From Inonotus obliquus (taxonomy: Eukaryota; Basidiomycota; Agaricomycetes; Hymenochaetales; Hymenochaetaceae): a stretch of DNA of 64,000 nt. This document shows, piece by piece, positions 1 to 19,123 of this stretch (the first letter of the stretch is position 1; each line of letters starts with the position of its first letter). The stretch spans positions 3,844,001-3,908,000 of the forward strand of contig JAJHTX010000001.1 of the NCBI GenBank assembly GCA_032164295.1. The letters are read 5' to 3'. Made by a program: the position numbers and the translations under genes. The notes under the pieces were generated by a model. That model searched no databases, had not been told where the DNA came from, and saw nothing but the letters and a program-made list of their open reading frames with translations.

Positions 1-2851
1 CGTTTCGGATGGGATGGACGTTGAGGTGCCTGAATCCCCTGCCGCTCTCCTCAAGGCGCAGGTCCCGTCATTCGCTAAAGCGCTACTTGGTCAGTTGCGG
101 AGTTCCAAGACGCCTCCAGCTGTGTTACAGGCAGCATTCACGCTCCTGAAGCAGCTTATCGATGTCCTTCCCGGGAGTCTTTCAGCACACTCGAGTCCCA
201 TCGGACTGGCGGCACAAGCTGTCCTGAAGCAGAGCCCTACTACATCAAGCGTCGTATTGCATACAACTTGCCTGTCCTTTCTCACAGCATACTTCTCAAC
301 CCATCCATCTTCTGCACTGCCTAGTGCTCCCGATTTAATTTCGGCACTACTAAAGGAGCTGGATGAACGCCATCCACGCCTTGTTGCGGAAACGTACCGA
401 ACGTTCTCCGCGTTACTGCACATGTTGCGACCGATACAGGACGCCAGTGTACCTTGGGTAGGTGCAGTGTATGATCGTGCGGTGCTGAGGCTTCGCAGCG
501 CAGACACGGATGCTGATGTGCGCTCACGTGCTGAAATCATTATCGGTGATTTGTGGATCTGCGCGACCGAGGTGGTGCGCACGAAGGGTGGGCAAGAGTG
601 GGAAGCGTTATGCCGTACGACAGGTCGTACGGACGGCGCGGTACAGGTGGTATCTCGCGTTGCCACACAGGTAGACATTGGAAATGCATGGGTCAACAGC
701 TCAATCGAATGGGCACTTGGTGTCTTGAGAAGAGCAGGGAAGTCTGGCAGGGGCGATGCGTTTGCCTGTGTAGAGGTCCTGCTGAAGAAGTAAGTTACTT
801 GATGCCCGGGATTTATTATCGCTAACATTGTTCTTAGGTTTGATAACGGTATCCCACCCCACTTAGTCTCGACTATCGTTGAACAGATGAAGCCATATAT
901 TTCCACCAATGATATCGCACTCCTCTCGCATGCACTATCTTCTTTGTCCCTTCTTTTGCAACTCGCTCCGGAGCAGACCTACCCAGCCGTCGAATCGGAA
1001 TACCTGAAGGATATCTACAATATCGCTCACTCTCCACTTATCTCTGGCGCATCACTCGAGGCGCTGCTAACTTTCCTCGCACGACTCGTCGAAGCCGATA
1101 CAGAAATTGCGACGCATGTTATTCCAAGTCTTACGATACCGCTGCAGAAGAAAAAGAAGGGCGAAGCATCATACTCAAATGTTGCGAAATGTATTGGCAT
1201 TATTGTGCGATGCCATCCTTCGTTGGCTGCCGGAACCATCGCCGAGTTCACGAAAGGGCTGAGGGTAATCTCTACGGCTACCGGTGTTGCGGAATTTATT
1301 GCTAACATTGCTGAAACAGAAGGGAGGAAAGGCGACGAGCTCACAAATCGTATTGGATCTACTCGTTCTTGGAGAGATCGGGCGTACAATGTAAGTCAAC
1401 CATGATGCACCTCGATGTGCAGCTTTGCTCATTCACTTGACTTTAATCGCAGCGATTTCGCTCAGATGAAGGACTTATTTAACATTGCCATTGAACTCCT
1501 AGGCTCGACGGACGAGGAAGTCCGGAGTGCTGCATCGTTTGCTACTGGTAAATAACAGTCTGTCCTGTCTTAACAACGAATTGATGAAATTTGGACAAGG
1601 TAACATCGCGATTGGTAATACCCATCTATTCTTACCTACTATCGTAAAACTCGTACAAGCGGACAAGGATAAGAGGCTGCTTGCTCTTCATGCTGTAAAA
1701 GAGGTTTGTTTCACATTTGATTGTGATCCTCAGTATTGTCTTTGACGATTAGTACTATCATTCCAGGTAGTGAGCAACTGTCCCTCTGGACAGCTAGAAA
1801 GTGTCGCGGAAACAATCTGGGTCCCACTGTTTCAAGATTCCGCAAATTCGGAAGAATCGACAAGAAATGTAGCGGCAGCATGCCTTGGAAAGCTCACCAC
1901 AACGAATCCTTCAAGATATTTACCTCAACTCCAGGTTAGTACAGACCATTCCCCCTTCGTGTTTGTACTGACGGGTTTGGTAAGGCGCATATCCGCGATG
2001 AAGATGTAGCAGCGAGAGCAACAGTTATCTCTGCAATTCGCTACACTTTCGCTGACTCAAGAAACAACTATGACGAAATCCTTCAAGGGCTCGTCCCGGA
2101 TATCTTGACAACGATGACCGATGAGAACTTGGTATGCGTCACCACCATCACTTTGAAGCGAGATCCTTCTGATCTTTGCTTCTAGACTGTCAGACAACTA
2201 GCAATATCAACACTCAACTCTGCGGCGAGACACAAGCCACGATTGATTCGCGATCACCTGGGTACACTACTCCCTAATCTGTACAAGGAGACCTCTGTGC
2301 GACCAGAGCTCATTCGAACTGTTCAGATGGGCCCTTGGACACAGAAGTTTGACGACGGTCTTGAGGTTCGCAAGGCTGCTTATGAGACCATGTATACACT
2401 TGTACGTACTTTGCGCGCTATACCTGACCTGGCTCTTAGTGGATTTATGCATCTCACTCCACAGCTCGATACATGCCTTTCGAAACTTGATGTGCACGAG
2501 TTCCTCGGTCGAGTCGTGGCGGGTCTCTCCGATGATGCAGATGAGATCAAAGTGCTCGCGCACATGATGATCTTCCGCCTCTCCAGCGTCGCACCAACTG
2601 CTCTCGCACAGCGATTGGACGAGATCACTCCGCAGCTTGAAAAGACGATGAAGGGTCCAACCGTAACGAAAGATACTGTAAAGCAAGACCTCGAACGCGC
2701 CTCTGAGCTTCAGCGCAGTACTCTTCGTGCCGTAACGGCTTTGCACAAGTGCACGCCAGCTGGATCATCTGCAAAGTTCGATGCGTTCGTGGAGGATATT
2801 CAGAAAGGACAGCTTGGTGTAGAGTTCAAGGAGCTCTCCAATGGACACTGA
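1..2851 (+). CDS. CAND1/TIP120 cullin-associated protein, 5' end outside window
   Basis: HEAT-repeat protein that binds unneddylated cullin-RING ligases and exchanges their substrate receptors. Nine exons read in one frame: 1-789, 838-1264, 1320-1390, 1453-1547, 1600-1703, 1767-1934, 1985-2131, 2186-2401 and 2465-2851. From base 14 they sum to 797 codons with TGA at 2849-2851. The frame is open to the window edge, so ATG 14 is probably not the true start; about 400 N-terminal residues are missing against the usual ~1,200. The C-terminal TIP120 region is the diagnostic part: MGPWTQKFDDGLEVRKAAYE followed by a segment ending LDVHEFLGRV. The last intron (2402-2464) is 63 nt and stop-free, so its retention would add 21 residues. 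Branch-point-like gctaac precedes two acceptors. It converges on the next gene, 210 bp away. Confidence 0.93.
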
Positions 2852-3061
2852 GGAAAGAAATGAAAGAAGTTAGTGATGAAAAAATTATGGACATTTTCGA
2901 CTTGTACTATCATGTATTGCACGCAACTCATTCTCAACACGAGTCCCACTCTTCCAAGTTAATTCTTACATGATTCCGACATGAAATATTGTAGAGCTAC
3001 ATGAACAGATACTGTCTGTGTATATACCCAGTACATATGCGAATGAATTGATGGAATGGGT

Positions 3062-5396
3062 CTATTTGAATAGACCCCAGAAACGTTTGATGATTTCTGC
3101 TCCGGCCTCGCGGCGTTCCTCTTCAGCGACACCATTCCCAAGTATAGATTTATTCTCAATCGCGCGGCGTCCGAGATAAGGCATGACTTCTGAGAGTTTG
3201 CCATACGGTACATACCTGGATGAGGATGAGTGGATGGGAAAGTATAGGGGACACTCGAATTGCGACTGACTTTATGACAAAAGGTTCTGTTGAGATTGTT
3301 TTATTCACGAGATAGTTCGTCAATGCGTCGCGCGTACCTGTGAGCCCGTCAATACATGATGCACGACTGCTGCTAAAATAACGAGAAACACACCGTAGAG
3401 CTGTCCCAGAGTGATGCGCTCCGCAGCCTCGTCTCCGACATGTATGACCTCCGAATCGTCTTGATACGTACGCGTCGCGAGGCCTTCATCCACAAGAGCA
3501 TCAAGAATATTTCCGACGCTTTCCCAATTATGCGTGCCAAACAGGATACCGAGTTTCGGGACTTCATGCTGACGTTCTCTGCTCCCATCTCGGCTCTGTC
3601 TTGTTCGTATGGGTGCAAGCTCATCTGCAACGTGCTTGATTAGCACACGCGCGCAAGCATTGTAATTCGCGTCTGTCTCTGCCTTGTCCTCCCAGACAGG
3701 TGAGAGAGCATCTGGGGATATGCTTGGACAATATAGGTCTACGCCTGCACTAGGGTGAGACTTGTTCCCGGAATCCCGAAGTTTCCTAGTTTCGTGCGCG
3801 GACACCTCGAAAGGATGGTAAGCACCCCTTACAAGCTTCACACCAAGAGCATAATTTCCTGCCTCCGCGTCTAGAAGGGATTGAACAAGATGTTCCGGAG
3901 TTCTGTGTAGAGATAACGTTAGATCAATTCCAATCTCCGAACCTAATCAAGGAAAGTATATCAACCTTCGCAGATAAGCCTGGAATGTGCCGTAAACGAG
4001 CGGCTGCACCAGAGTATAATCATGCCGGAGATCGGCCGAAGAAGTTTGAGGTTCTCTCCTGAATAAGTTTGAGAGAATTGAAGGCGGGGACCTTGACCTT
4101 GGAAGGTGGTTGAACTCAGCCATGAGAGCGCGTTGGTATGCATCAATCGCAGGCTGTTCGCACCATTTAGCGACCGAGGATTCTAAGACGAGCCGAAAGC
4201 TTACTTGATACCAACTAGATAAACGAAAGCAAGGTTATGGGGGACCTTCCACCAAGAGATGAAGATCGACTAACCTATACTCCGCATCAATGATAATTTT
4301 AACTCCCCTTTCTCTTGCTCTTCGGCAAATCCTACACAGATCATCTTTCAATTCTTTCAGAGCCTCCAGATCCTGTGTCGTCAATGAGCTCGTCTCTGGG
4401 AGGTTAGTTGGGTCTATAGAGAGGACATCAAAGTCTGATGGCCGCGGGGAACCGGGAAAGCAGACAGGGCGGGCCGGAGGTGGACGCGTGTTCACCAGAT
4501 GTTTGGAGAAGTTTATTAGTGCCTGTGCGTCTGGAAGAAGTGCACTCTTCCACCACGAGTTAGAATTTGTAATTAAGCAAGCTTAAATCCGGACCAAGAA
4601 TAAAGGACAGAAAAGAACATACCAACTTCACAGCAACCCATGTCCTTCTTCCGGTGGCGACTATCGCCTCATTCTGGGGGTTTCTCAGCTGGTCCTCGAA
4701 GTCGGCAGCAACATCGATACAGTGAATCATCTCTTCCACAATCTGTTTGTAAACAGGTTGTGCATTTTCGAACTCTTGTCCAGGATGCTTCGTCTTCCCT
4801 GCAGCCTCGTCCTCGTCAACTTCTACACTATAAGCGAGCAAAGTCCCTTTATTCTCTCCGCGAAGTTTCGCCAGCACGGGAAGCGTATCAAGCGCAGTGT
4901 CTCCGCCTACAAACTACGAGATAACCCATCAGTAATGAGTAGATATAGAGATAGGGATGTTAATCACCTGGGAAAAGAAGGTTGTCCGAACGAAAGCCTC
5001 CGCCAGATAACTAACTCCGGGAATAGACATTATCGCGGAAAATATTGCGGGAGAGTAGTCCACTAGCACGGGAACGGAGCACATCGAGTACACAACGTAC
5101 GCTCGTACTAGCGATGCCAGCGAAGCCTGCCCCCGCGCACTGTGCTGATGATCAACACCTTGGTCAGTGCGATGCTCGCCGGAGTCCCCTTTTCTTTTCC
5201 AGTAGATGTATCCGGAACCGACCAAAGCACCTCCAGCAGCAAGGATGCCATACCGTGCGGTCCTAGAGTGCTCATACATTCCACGCCGGAATATCGCCGA
5301 GGTTCTGAGCGAAGAACGTGGTGCAGAGCACGGTGGCCGACGAGAGACTGAAATCGATCTTCTACAAGTTGTCAAGAGCATCGTGGTACAAGTCAA
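3062..5396 (-). CDS. PUT1: mitochondrial proline dehydrogenase
   Basis: FAD enzyme of the mitochondrial inner membrane that oxidises proline to pyrroline-5-carboxylate, the first step of proline use. The N-terminus is rich in Arg and Ser (TCRRSISVSRR), as in a mitochondrial presequence, and is followed by a short hydrophobic stretch (YGILAAGGALVGSGYIYW). Family motifs in order: IIIDAEYR near 4290, LVYGTFQAYLRR near 3980, KLVRGAYHPFE near 3830, GTHNWES near 3520, and a C-terminal exon with YVPYGKLSEVMPYLGRRAIE ending at TAG 3062-3064. The Arg pair there matches the substrate-binding arginines of the family. About eight exons carry typical small introns. The start may be 5396 or the in-frame ATG five codons later. 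No disruption was seen. Confidence 0.92.
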
Positions 5397-6977
5397 AGAG
5401 ATCGAAAGGCGATTTCACAGGCAATTTTCGTCAGCACCATGCGTGCGTTGAGTGATACAGATTATGTACACGCATGGTAAGGCATAGCGAGTTAGCTTGA
5501 TATGAAGCGAGATAAGGAAACGTTCCGCATTCTTCTCCCTTCCATTTCGTCTCGATTTCGTCTTATGATCCAGCCCTCAATGCATGTACCCTCTTATGTT
5601 GTGAATTGCTGGCGTTTATATACCGCAGAAGAACAGGTGGACTAAGCCAACGTAGACTCGAGAGCCGAGCGACGCAAGTAACGAACAAAAGTGAGACCAA
5701 CAGCATTGAGCTAGCGCCTGGGTAAAGAAGCTTTTGACTAAGTCACGGTGAAAGACAGGTTTATCCCAATAACATTCAGCGAGGGAAATGGGATCCAGAA
5801 GTAAAAAGAGTGGCAAACTGAAAGCAAGAATAAAAATTTCAGGTAATTCATCACGTGATAAATTACATAACTAATGTGAATGGTGCCTGGCGCACTGTAA
5901 GTCTGTAAATTAAACTATGTACTATGTACATGATACATAGATAGAAAGCTGTGGAAGGGGCATGGTATACCCTTCCTTCCACCATTCTATCACAAAATCA
6001 TGCTTGAGTATAATCGGGAGTGCAACATGAAGCGTGCCGACGCGAACTTGTTCTTGAGACTGGCGCTAGAACTGCGAAGTCGTACTTACCGGTAATTACT
6101 CCGTGCTGCATGCTGCGAAGTGGATGCTGGTATGTCGAGAGACTGCGACGAAGATACATCCAACCACTGCAGAATAGAGTCTTCGTTGACCCCATTGTGA
6201 CCGGAACTGCTACTTTCTCCTTTTCTCTACTGAAGAACACCGCCTCCATCGATTCTCGAAGAAAATGAAGGCAACGCCGATTGAGACTACGATAAAACTT
6301 TCGGAGCCACATCGTTGACCCCTCTACTGAGTGCATGCGATGACACTGTTCAGCCCTTCCGTGCCTCGAACAATCTTCAACTGCGAGGCTGCACCCTTGT
6401 AGGTTGGTAATTCCTTCCCCGGAGGCATAAAACCAACCGAACTCTTTGACGAAATAACCCGAGTGGCGTTCGAATCTTTCTGTAAGAAATAATGGAGACA
6501 GGAAGATGAGAGTGGCTAATCACTGCATCGCTGCATTAGGCGAACGATAACCGACTGCCCTACTTGGGACTCAATCTTACTCGTCATCGTTGACCGAAAA
6601 TCCAGCCTCGCACCTCATCAAACCGATTCGTTGGGGGGGTGGTTGACTCTTCAACATTTCGGTCGTGTTAAAGACACCTGAGCTTGAGTTTGCTCTTCCA
6701 ATATTCCCTTGCAAGCCTCGCTCTGTGAGAGTCAATACTTAACTCTATAGTCAAAAATACTGCAAGGTAGTCTACATGAGAGACGTGGTGTTTGGTGCAT
6801 GCTAGGAGGGAAAGAGAAATGTCAACATGGAAAATCGCTAATTATGTAAACCGCCCTAATCTGGAGCAACTAAAAACAAGACAGAAATGGAAAACGAAAG
6901 CAAAGGCTGTGGTGGCCGATTTGTGTGTCCTACATCACCGTAGCATTAGTCCGCCACTGACATTCATACACAACCAT
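5397..6977. other. intergenic, no supported gene
   Basis: Lies between the 5' end of proline dehydrogenase and the 3' end of RPB1, both on the minus strand, so it holds the former's promoter and the latter's 3' flank. A 112-codon reading frame on the minus strand (5998-6336) has no recognisable motif. No tRNA-like fold or repeat was seen. Confidence 0.5.
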
Positions 6978-13468
<6,491 letters not shown>

Positions 13469-14268
13469 TATAGTGTAGCAAAGATTGCTGTCTTGAAAAA
13501 GTCGTCAAATGCGCTAAGGCGCTTAAAGGCGAAACCGAGATAAAATAGAAAAATTTAGAAAAAAAGTTTATAAAATATTTCAAAGGGTCCAAAGATCCGC
13601 GGGAACAATATTCGGGTTGCAAGCAAGGTAAGAGCTCAGAACAACCCAAAGTGTTGACCGGTTGTGGCTTTTCAGCAGTTCGCTGCGTCAGAAAACGACA
13701 AAGCCAAACAACGATTCCAAACAATTTTCAACCAGACGACGATCCACCGATCTCAACCAAATTGGCGTGCAGAGCCAAAGGACGATGGGGACAATAGTCG
13801 CGAGCTCGTGTCTTGAGGATGTGGACGAAGACTGCGACGACAGGCGGGAGCGACGTCGTGGTCAGAGGCAGAAGAGCAACCTTGTCCCACGCAGCCAGTG
13901 ACGCCTCACAACCACGCTGTGACCGACAAGTCACTGTCACTGTCACGTCACAAGCCACTTCGCTTCCGAAGCCTTTCTGACTCGATATTTGACTTGCATA
14001 AATTCGGTCGTTTATTCAGTTCGCATTCCTCATCTGTTATAAGATGAAGGCGCCAAGTCTATTCTGATTCATAAATTGTTAAGCATGACTCAATGCAGTA
14101 AGTCAATCAACTTCCAGCCCGCCGAAAAAATCGGAAAACAAGAGCATCAGGGCACTGCATACCAAGCTTAGCATGGGGTAAAGGTATCTCTCATTCTATC
14201 ATATCTAAATCCGACATATATGTCAATCCAGTTCTCCCCGCAGTAGGTACTTCACAACGAAGACCGAC
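13469..14268. other. RPB1 promoter region / intergenic
   Basis: Separates the RPB1 start from the 3' end of the aminotransferase gene, both on the minus strand. It must hold the RPB1 promoter. A short tcactgtcactgtcacgtca repeat lies near 13940. No gene was supported. Confidence 0.5.
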
Positions 14269-15715
14269 CTAACATTTTACGCTCCAATCCTGATATTCAA
14301 TCCTCCCCACTTGAATGGCCTCGATTCTCCGATGCAGGGCGTGAGCAACAGGGGTTTGCTCCGGAAGTACGATATCCTTGCCCTCATACCCAATCTTAGA
14401 AACTGGGGCAACAATAGCAGCAGTGCCTACGCAAAACGCTTCCAGCAACGTTCCAGCCCCAGCATAACCCTGCAAATCGCTCATCGTTAACAGCCGTTCT
14501 TGAGCGTACAGTCGTTGCGTAGGGGGTATTCCGTCCAATGGAGACTCCTCAGAGTGGTATCGCGTGAGGTCAAGCACCGAAGAGCGCGTTACACCAGGTA
14601 AGATCGTCCCATCCAACGGCGGCGTTATAACATCTAGATCTCCATCCGAACGTCGTACAACGATGAAGAAATTCATCGCGCCAGCTTCTGTAATCCTATG
14701 ATCATCTCCAAATAGCCAAAGTACATGCTTATATCCCAGTTGCGATGCGCGCCTCATCGGCTCGAAACCTGGTGCATAGTTTAATCCCAGCTTGTTCGCC
14801 CCTGTTCCACCCGGCCAAGCACGTATGGACTCGTACACAGCATGCAACGATATACTCTTCGTTCCTCCACCAAAGTATGGACCGGTTGGACAGCATATCA
14901 CGTAAATCATAGCGGAATCGGATGCCGCAACACCCAACGCTAAAAGGAGCTAAGCTTAAAAACAGTTTGCTCAAACTAGAACGGAAATGCACATACACGA
15001 ACGCGTGCCGATCATCGTAGGACGAATATATAAGCTACACCCTGGATGGGAAGGGATCCATCGTTTCTCTACTGATACGAGCTTGCGTATTAATTTCAAG
15101 AGCTCGTCCGAGTCGAAAGTCTATGTAAATGTTGTGTCCATTACTACTCAAAATCAACAAAAGCAGTCCAATTAAACTTACTGGAAGGGCAATTCGAGCA
15201 GCAGAGGCTTTCATCCGTTCCATGTTCAAATTTGGCCTAAACATGCGAACCTCTCCATCAGGTCCCAAGTACGCCTTCATACCTTCGAAGAGGTTCGTTG
15301 AATACTGGAAGCACGAAGCCGCGGGGTCGATTTGCAACGGCTGATACGGCTGAAGGACAGGCGCTGACCATCCTGATTGAGGATCAAAAGACATCACTAG
15401 CATATGATCCGTAAACGTCTACGGTTGAATATCGATGAGCGAGTGCAAGTTAAGAGTTTATAGGACGCACTTGTCCAAATACCAGGGTCGAAGGATCCGG
15501 AAGTGGTTTCGGAGAATCCGTCAGGTTGATGATCAACTTCGACGCCTTTATACGGTGTGAAACTATCAGTTTAAGCACACAACGGTAATTATAAAAGGGC
15601 GCACATCAAGCTCGGCAACCCCAGTGCCGTTGGGCGTCTTTGACGGCCGCGAAAGGGCATGATTTGGCTTCTGTTCTTGAAGTACATAATGCCCATTCAC
15701 TACAGTAGGAGCCAT
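14269..15715 (-). CDS. branched-chain amino acid aminotransferase
   Basis: PLP-dependent class IV aminotransferase that interconverts leucine, isoleucine and valine with their 2-oxo acids, the last step of their synthesis. The N-terminal exon begins MAPTVVNGHYVLQEQKP. The next exons give SKLIINLTDSPKP, then TDHMLVMSF and SGWSAPVLQPYQPL. The N-terminal domain then gives YSTNLFEGMKAYLGPDGEVR and FRPNLNMERM. The catalytic lysine lies in GANKLGLNYAPG, followed by HVLWLFGDD, ITEAGAMNFF and LPGVTRSSVLDL. The end is a stop at 14269-14271. The chosen ATG (15713-15715) matches fungal homologues; an in-frame ATG at 15748 is also possible. No organelle presequence is obvious, so it may be the cytosolic form. 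Confidence 0.92.
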
Positions 15716-15989
15716 ATCCAAGAATACAAATCCAAGAGGGATGTTCAAGAAAGAAAAAGAGAGAGCGAGTCAGAGAGCGAGTCGAGTTGAGTTCAGTAGA
15801 GAACGAGTCAGTACATGATGAATTTTCACACGAAGAACAAAGAAGTTTTTCCATGACAAAGGAAGATCGACGCTCATAGAAATTACCAAATTTGTCTACA
15901 ATTCTATTCCGCGCGTAGAGTAGTTTCTATCTATGGAGCATGCACTTTCGACCTCGAAGGCGTAAGGGATCATTAGGGCCAGTTCAGCG

Positions 15990-18739
15990 TCAGTCTTCCT
16001 TCAGCAAAGAGTCTACGGACCCGCTCGCAACTGACTCGGTGATGCCGTTACATTTTACGGTCTCCTTCCCGCCAGATTCTGCCTTTTCCTTAGCCTCCTG
16101 AGACTCACGAAAAGCTTTCGCAGCCGCTTCAGCAGCCACCTTCTTCTCAATCCTCTTCTGCCTCTTCTTCTCCTTCAATTCCTCCAACTTTCGTTTCTCC
16201 TCGATCTGCTTTTCGACCCATTCAGCAACACCTGCAACAACGCCTCGTGGTTCCAACTTCTTGGTGAGAAGGAATCCTTGGATCTGAGCGAGCGAGAACA
16301 TATGTTTCGGAATGACATCTGCGAAAGCTCGGGCAAGGGAATGAACCTCTTCTTCAGAAAGTGGGGGTTCATCGTTATTCTGCACCTCAAGGCTCATGAG
16401 AGAAGGACGAGAAAGCGCCGGACCTGATGGACGTTTTTCCAGGTCGCGCGTCTTATCAGAGTTAATGAATCGTCGCTCGAAGAAGCGCAAGTACGTCTCG
16501 CGTATCTGATGCGTCGTAGCCAACTTATACTCAATCTTCATATCCATACGTCCAGCCCTGATTAAAGCAGGATCGAGCCTCTCGATGTGATTTGTCTGGA
16601 TGACAAGCGATTAGGCATACAAGATACCAACGCGGAAACTCGGAGACAGCTTACGGTCGCAAACGTTATCCTTCCCTCTTCGCTTGTTACACTGTCCAGA
16701 ACGTTGAGCAATCCCGAAAGAGTCACTGTAGAACGCGGCGCGTAATTATTTTGGGGTATCGGATTTCCGTACAGGTCGAAAGACGCTTCCTCTTCATCCT
16801 CCTCGTCCTCGCGGGAAGGGAAGGCGCAGTCGATGTCCTCAATCAAGAGAATACAGCGTGAAGGAGTTGAAGCAACGAGTGATGCGAGGTTATGATCATC
16901 CATCCTAGCGGAGAGAAGATGGTCAATACACAACGATAGACTCCGAAAAATCACTACGTACCCTTGGGACGCAAGTTGTATATAGTATATTTCTAGACCG
17001 AGTTCGCTGGCTAGAGCATGGATAGTGGAGCTCTTTCCGGTTCCTGGCTCACCATATAGCAGATAACCTAGGTTGCGATAGGTCAAGAGATGGCCGCTCA
17101 GAATGAAACTAACCCAAGCAGGTACGATGGGAGCGTACCTCGACGATGAGGAACACCAGCCCACACATACCACTCTTCACTCTCGAGAAATTCACGTGCA
17201 TCCCTAAGTAAGTCCTCTTTGATACCTTCAGGTAGAATAAGAGTGTTCAGTGCGCGTCTATTCTTCGTAACCGATTTATTCCACGACCCATACTGCGCCA
17301 AACTCATCAGCATGGACTTGAGATGCTAGACGGTTGGTGCTTACGCGATCTGCAAGATGTACCGTAACTTGAGAGATTGTGTTCCTCAAGTATTCCTCCC
17401 GTGCAGCCATAATGAGGTCTTCGAGGACTTCCCGTTTTGAGCAGTGTAGTCTTTGAATCGTCATAAGCTCCACCTACATCGCCTTTTGCAAAAGAATTGA
17501 CCCACGTTACCGTGATAGCGCCACCGTACGATCGTCCATCATACAAATTTGAGCTTTGTTCGACATCAAACTGGGCCCAGTGGTCACCCCACTTAATGCG
17601 CTGCCTCATTCGCGGAGCCGCTTTAAATCCTACAAGAGGTCTTTCCGAAGGATGGGTAGTCAATTTCTGCAAGTCAGATCCCTTCGTTGTGACCTCAATA
17701 TCCATGGTATCCTTGTCAGTGTCTCTGGAATGCTAAGAAATAGTTTATCAGAAAAAATATAATCAATGTCGTTAAGTGAAGGATTGCCTACAAGGAAGGC
17801 ATTCATCCAATCATAGCTTGGATCACCTTGTTTAAAACGAGCGGTGATGAAGGAACCGCACTATAAATTATAGGAGATAATGATGAGAGTGGGCGCACTC
17901 TAAAGTAAGAGCGCGTTCAGACTTACCATGTCGGGCAACGAGCCCAATTCTCTCGGTGGTAAAGGTGAGGTGAAATAATGCGTTCTCGCCTCTTGCACAA
18001 AATCATCCAAAATCTTGCGATTCCGACTCCAAACACTAGACGTAGTAGTTAAATGTACTTCCCACTAATAAAATGTGAGAAGACGAAGCTTTAGTACCTC
18101 AGAGTAAGAGATCTGGCGACGTCGCCATATCCTGGTCCACCACCCACGTTCATACTGACTGTTATCCAGTGACCTCGCCAATGAAACAGCTCAGGAGTTT
18201 GTGGGGATGGTTGATAAACCGGATGCGGGCGCCCATCGTCAAGTTCCTCAGCATTATCCGATTGGACGTCTTCTCCCAGACCAGCGGTCTTACGATTCCG
18301 GAGCGCAGGATTACAAGCCGCAACAGTGAAAATGCGAGATTGGTCCCACAGGCGATGATCCTCGAGGTAACGCTTGACCCAATCAAAGGCAAAGTCACCA
18401 CTAGTAAAGGATGCCTTCACAATGAAAACTAGAGGGAAAGATCAGAAAGTGATGATCATGATAGAGCACGTGCTAGGACGTACAATGTCTGACAAAGTCC
18501 GCCGCCTTTTCGCCTGCTGAGCGTGTCAGCTCGACGAGAGAACCCAGAAATATGAAGCGGAGTATCTCTCTGACTTGTGGGTGGGTCAACAGCTTCGGGG
18601 CAAGATTCCTAATTATCTGGAGTATCCAAGTACTAGGCAACCCAAGGACAGTCCGTAAAAGCAACACGCGGCGTGCAATACCGCGAATCAGGAGCTTTGT
18701 TGTTGCAGCCGTCAAAGCCGCAGGTCTTGGTGAAGCCAT
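15990..18739 (-). CDS. BCS1-like AAA ATPase, copy 1
   Basis: Homologue of BCS1, the inner-membrane AAA chaperone that inserts the Rieske protein into complex III. The N-terminal exon starts MASPRPAALTAATTKLLIRG and leads into a BCS1_N-type region with FIFLGSLVELTRSAGEKAAD. The AAA core shows Walker A (GEPGTGKSST), Walker B (CILLIEDIDCAF), an acidic loop of about ten residues, TLSGLLNVLDSV, and NHIERLDPALIRAGRMD. The C-terminal tail is long and charged (KLEELKEKKRQKR and an Ala/Lys-rich stretch). Agaricomycetes commonly carry expanded BCS1-like families, so this need not be the true BCS1 orthologue. It is paralogous to the gene at 59316-62028. About ten exons, no disruption seen. Confidence 0.88.
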
Positions 18740-19123
18740 ACTTTGGACAGAGAAGGAAGAGGCGAGTCCTATCACCCCTCGAAGCGGAAAGGGGGTTTTA
18801 TAGGGACAAACAGTCACGCAGAGAGATCTCCTTTCCCAGCGTCTAAGGCATTGTGCACTTGGCCAACGATAGCCCTGCATAGCATTTCTTTCATCATGAT
18901 TCCAACGTGTCGATTAGTAGTCATTGGAATTGCACAGCTTATCAAACGCGAAAGCCGCCAGAGCCCGAGACTCAAAATGACTTGGAGATAAGCGCCCATT
19001 TTACGTAAAATGACTCATTTTGCTTTCTGCTAGTACGCCTTCATAGCCATCATCTGCGGGAGTAGTGTGATGTGAAAGAGAAGATGGATAAAGCAGCATG
19101 CATTACAGCTGTTTGCAAAAATA
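18740..19123. other. upstream region of BCS1-like copy 1
   Basis: About 380 bp between the BCS1-like start and the inverted-repeat element. It should hold the promoter of the ATPase gene. No coding signal or repeat was recognised. Confidence 0.45.

Noticed and set aside
91..909. 272-codon minus-strand frame opposite CAND1
   Set aside because: It is the shadow of CAND1 exons, whose plus-strand reading matches the family and has consistent splice sites.
5998..6336. 112-codon minus-strand frame as a possible small gene
   Set aside because: No motif, no splice support and no sign of codon bias; kept only as a remark on the intergenic region.
6440..6480. gttcgaatc, like a tRNA T-loop
   Set aside because: No matching acceptor, D or anticodon stem could be drawn around it.
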